64,000 nucleotides of DNA from Paratinospora sagittata (taxonomy: Eukaryota > Streptophyta > Magnoliopsida > Ranunculales > Menispermaceae). How positions within the stretch are numbered: position 1 is the stretch's first letter; every line of letters starts with the position of its first letter. Positions 63,369 to 64,000 of this stretch are shown piece by piece. A program made the translations under genes and the position numbers. Location: assembly GCA_035771175.1 (NCBI GenBank), contig CM069599.1, forward strand, positions 35,497,562 through 35,561,561, written 5' to 3'. The notes beneath the pieces are model-generated. The model was not told where the DNA came from. It did no database searches and saw nothing but the letters and a program-made list of their open reading frames with translations.

Positions 63369-63644
63369 TCAAGGATCTAAATCATTTACAGATCTGTTGA
63401 GGTTGAGCAAAGACTTCAATCTCCTCTCCACCTCATGACTCATATGATCCATCTCCTCAACTACCATAGACAGGGCAGACTTGCAAGATTCCTCATCCCT
63501 GAACGCAAGGGTCCATCTCCCATCAATCAAAGCTTTTGTTTTTCCTTTCCCATAGACATCATATCTGGAAGGATCCACAAAGGGTAAAGTTGACGGCCGT
63601 ATGCTTAGGTGCAACCATTTTGAATGCTTATCATCTATTTTTGG
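63369..63644 (-). CDS. Last exon of a leftward gene, probably TRANSPARENT TESTA 9/CLEC16A-like (partial)
   Basis: On the minus strand an acceptor (CTTCTCCTTCAG) precedes a 91-codon exon ending in TGA at 63371-63369. The protein ends with HLSIRPSTLPFVDPSRYD, ALIDGRWTLAFRDEESCKSA and EVERRLKSLLNL. From memory this resembles the C-terminus of plant TT9/GFS9 (CLEC16A-like) proteins, which act at the Golgi and in vacuolar trafficking. The DGRWTLAF-DEE-CKSA segment also has the look of the last strand and helix of a PH-like fold. The preceding exon is not recognisable before the right edge, so most of the gene lies outside the window. The exon is well supported; the family name is moderately so. 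Confidence 0.55.
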   Translation of the reverse strand, partial: PKIDDKHSKWLHLSIRPSTLPFVDPSRYDVYGKGKTKALIDGRWTLAFRDEESCKSALSMVVEEMDHMSHEVERRLKSLLNLNRSVNDLDP

Positions 63645-64000
63645 CTGAAGGAGAAGCATCAATTTTGAATTAATAATTGAGATAAATGACATAGGATATA
63701 GCTACATGTTTACTAATTCAAAAACCACAAGAACTCTGTAAAGTGAGCAACTGATGGAAAAGAGAAGAAATTGACAAAAAATTATGGGTCTCTACCTCAA
63801 AAATCATCTCTAAAAACAACTAATGTCCAAGTTATCTGAGGCATGGCCCGACTATTTGAAATTGCAACAAGAAAAGATGCGATTCAAGGAAGATGAAGCA
63901 TCCAGCTTGAACAACATTGTAATTTAAACTTGTCAAGTAATGAAAATTCTTTTACTTCCATTTTCTCTTATTCAGCAGGTAAGCTAGATGAGGACTATGT
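63645..64000 (-). other. Intron of the partial leftward gene
   Basis: AT-rich sequence upstream (in minus-strand sense) of the last exon's acceptor. No coding exon is recognised up to the window edge. Confidence 0.4.

Overview
This window is nuclear DNA from a flowering plant, most likely a eudicot. The genes are split by AT-rich GT-AG introns, the proteins are plant-specific families, and the spaces between genes hold degraded copia and other LTR elements, LINE tails, tRNA-derived SINEs (several Au-SINE-like) and CT/GA/AT microsatellites. I cannot name the species from sequence alone.

Layout. 1-1579: AT-rich, possibly holding the 5' leader of a leftward gene lying off the window. 1580-6431 (+): a PAP28-type purple acid phosphatase in four exons. 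6432-10220: intergenic, with a palindromic MITE-like hairpin, a gutted copia element and the leader of the next gene. 10221-22773 (+): a TIFY-CCT-GATA transcription factor of the ZML type (eight exons), whose introns host a solo LTR, a hAT-like element and a LINE tail. 24527-38010 (+): a Golgi class I alpha-mannosidase, MNS1/MNS2 type (14 exons). 38011-53377: about 15 kb without a recognisable host gene, containing a copia remnant, a 33-bp tandem repeat and SINE/LINE fragments. 53378-57492 (+): a SMXL4/SMXL5-type Clp-like protein (three exons). 57493-63368: intergenic with SINEs. 63369-63644 (-): the last exon of a leftward gene that continues past the right edge, probably TRANSPARENT TESTA 9/CLEC16A-like.

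All four complete gene models splice in frame from start to stop: about 401, 331, 557 and 1083 residues. The genes do not form a pathway: they cover phosphate-ester metabolism, transcription, N-glycan trimming, phloem/karrikin-strigolactone-family signalling and probably endomembrane trafficking. The ZML-MNS neighbour pair matches a pairing I recall in both Arabidopsis paralogous blocks. I found no CRISPR array, operon, rRNA or convincing tRNA gene, and nothing that amounts to an undescribed multi-gene system. The less expected content is in the repeats and in a few unassigned fragments.
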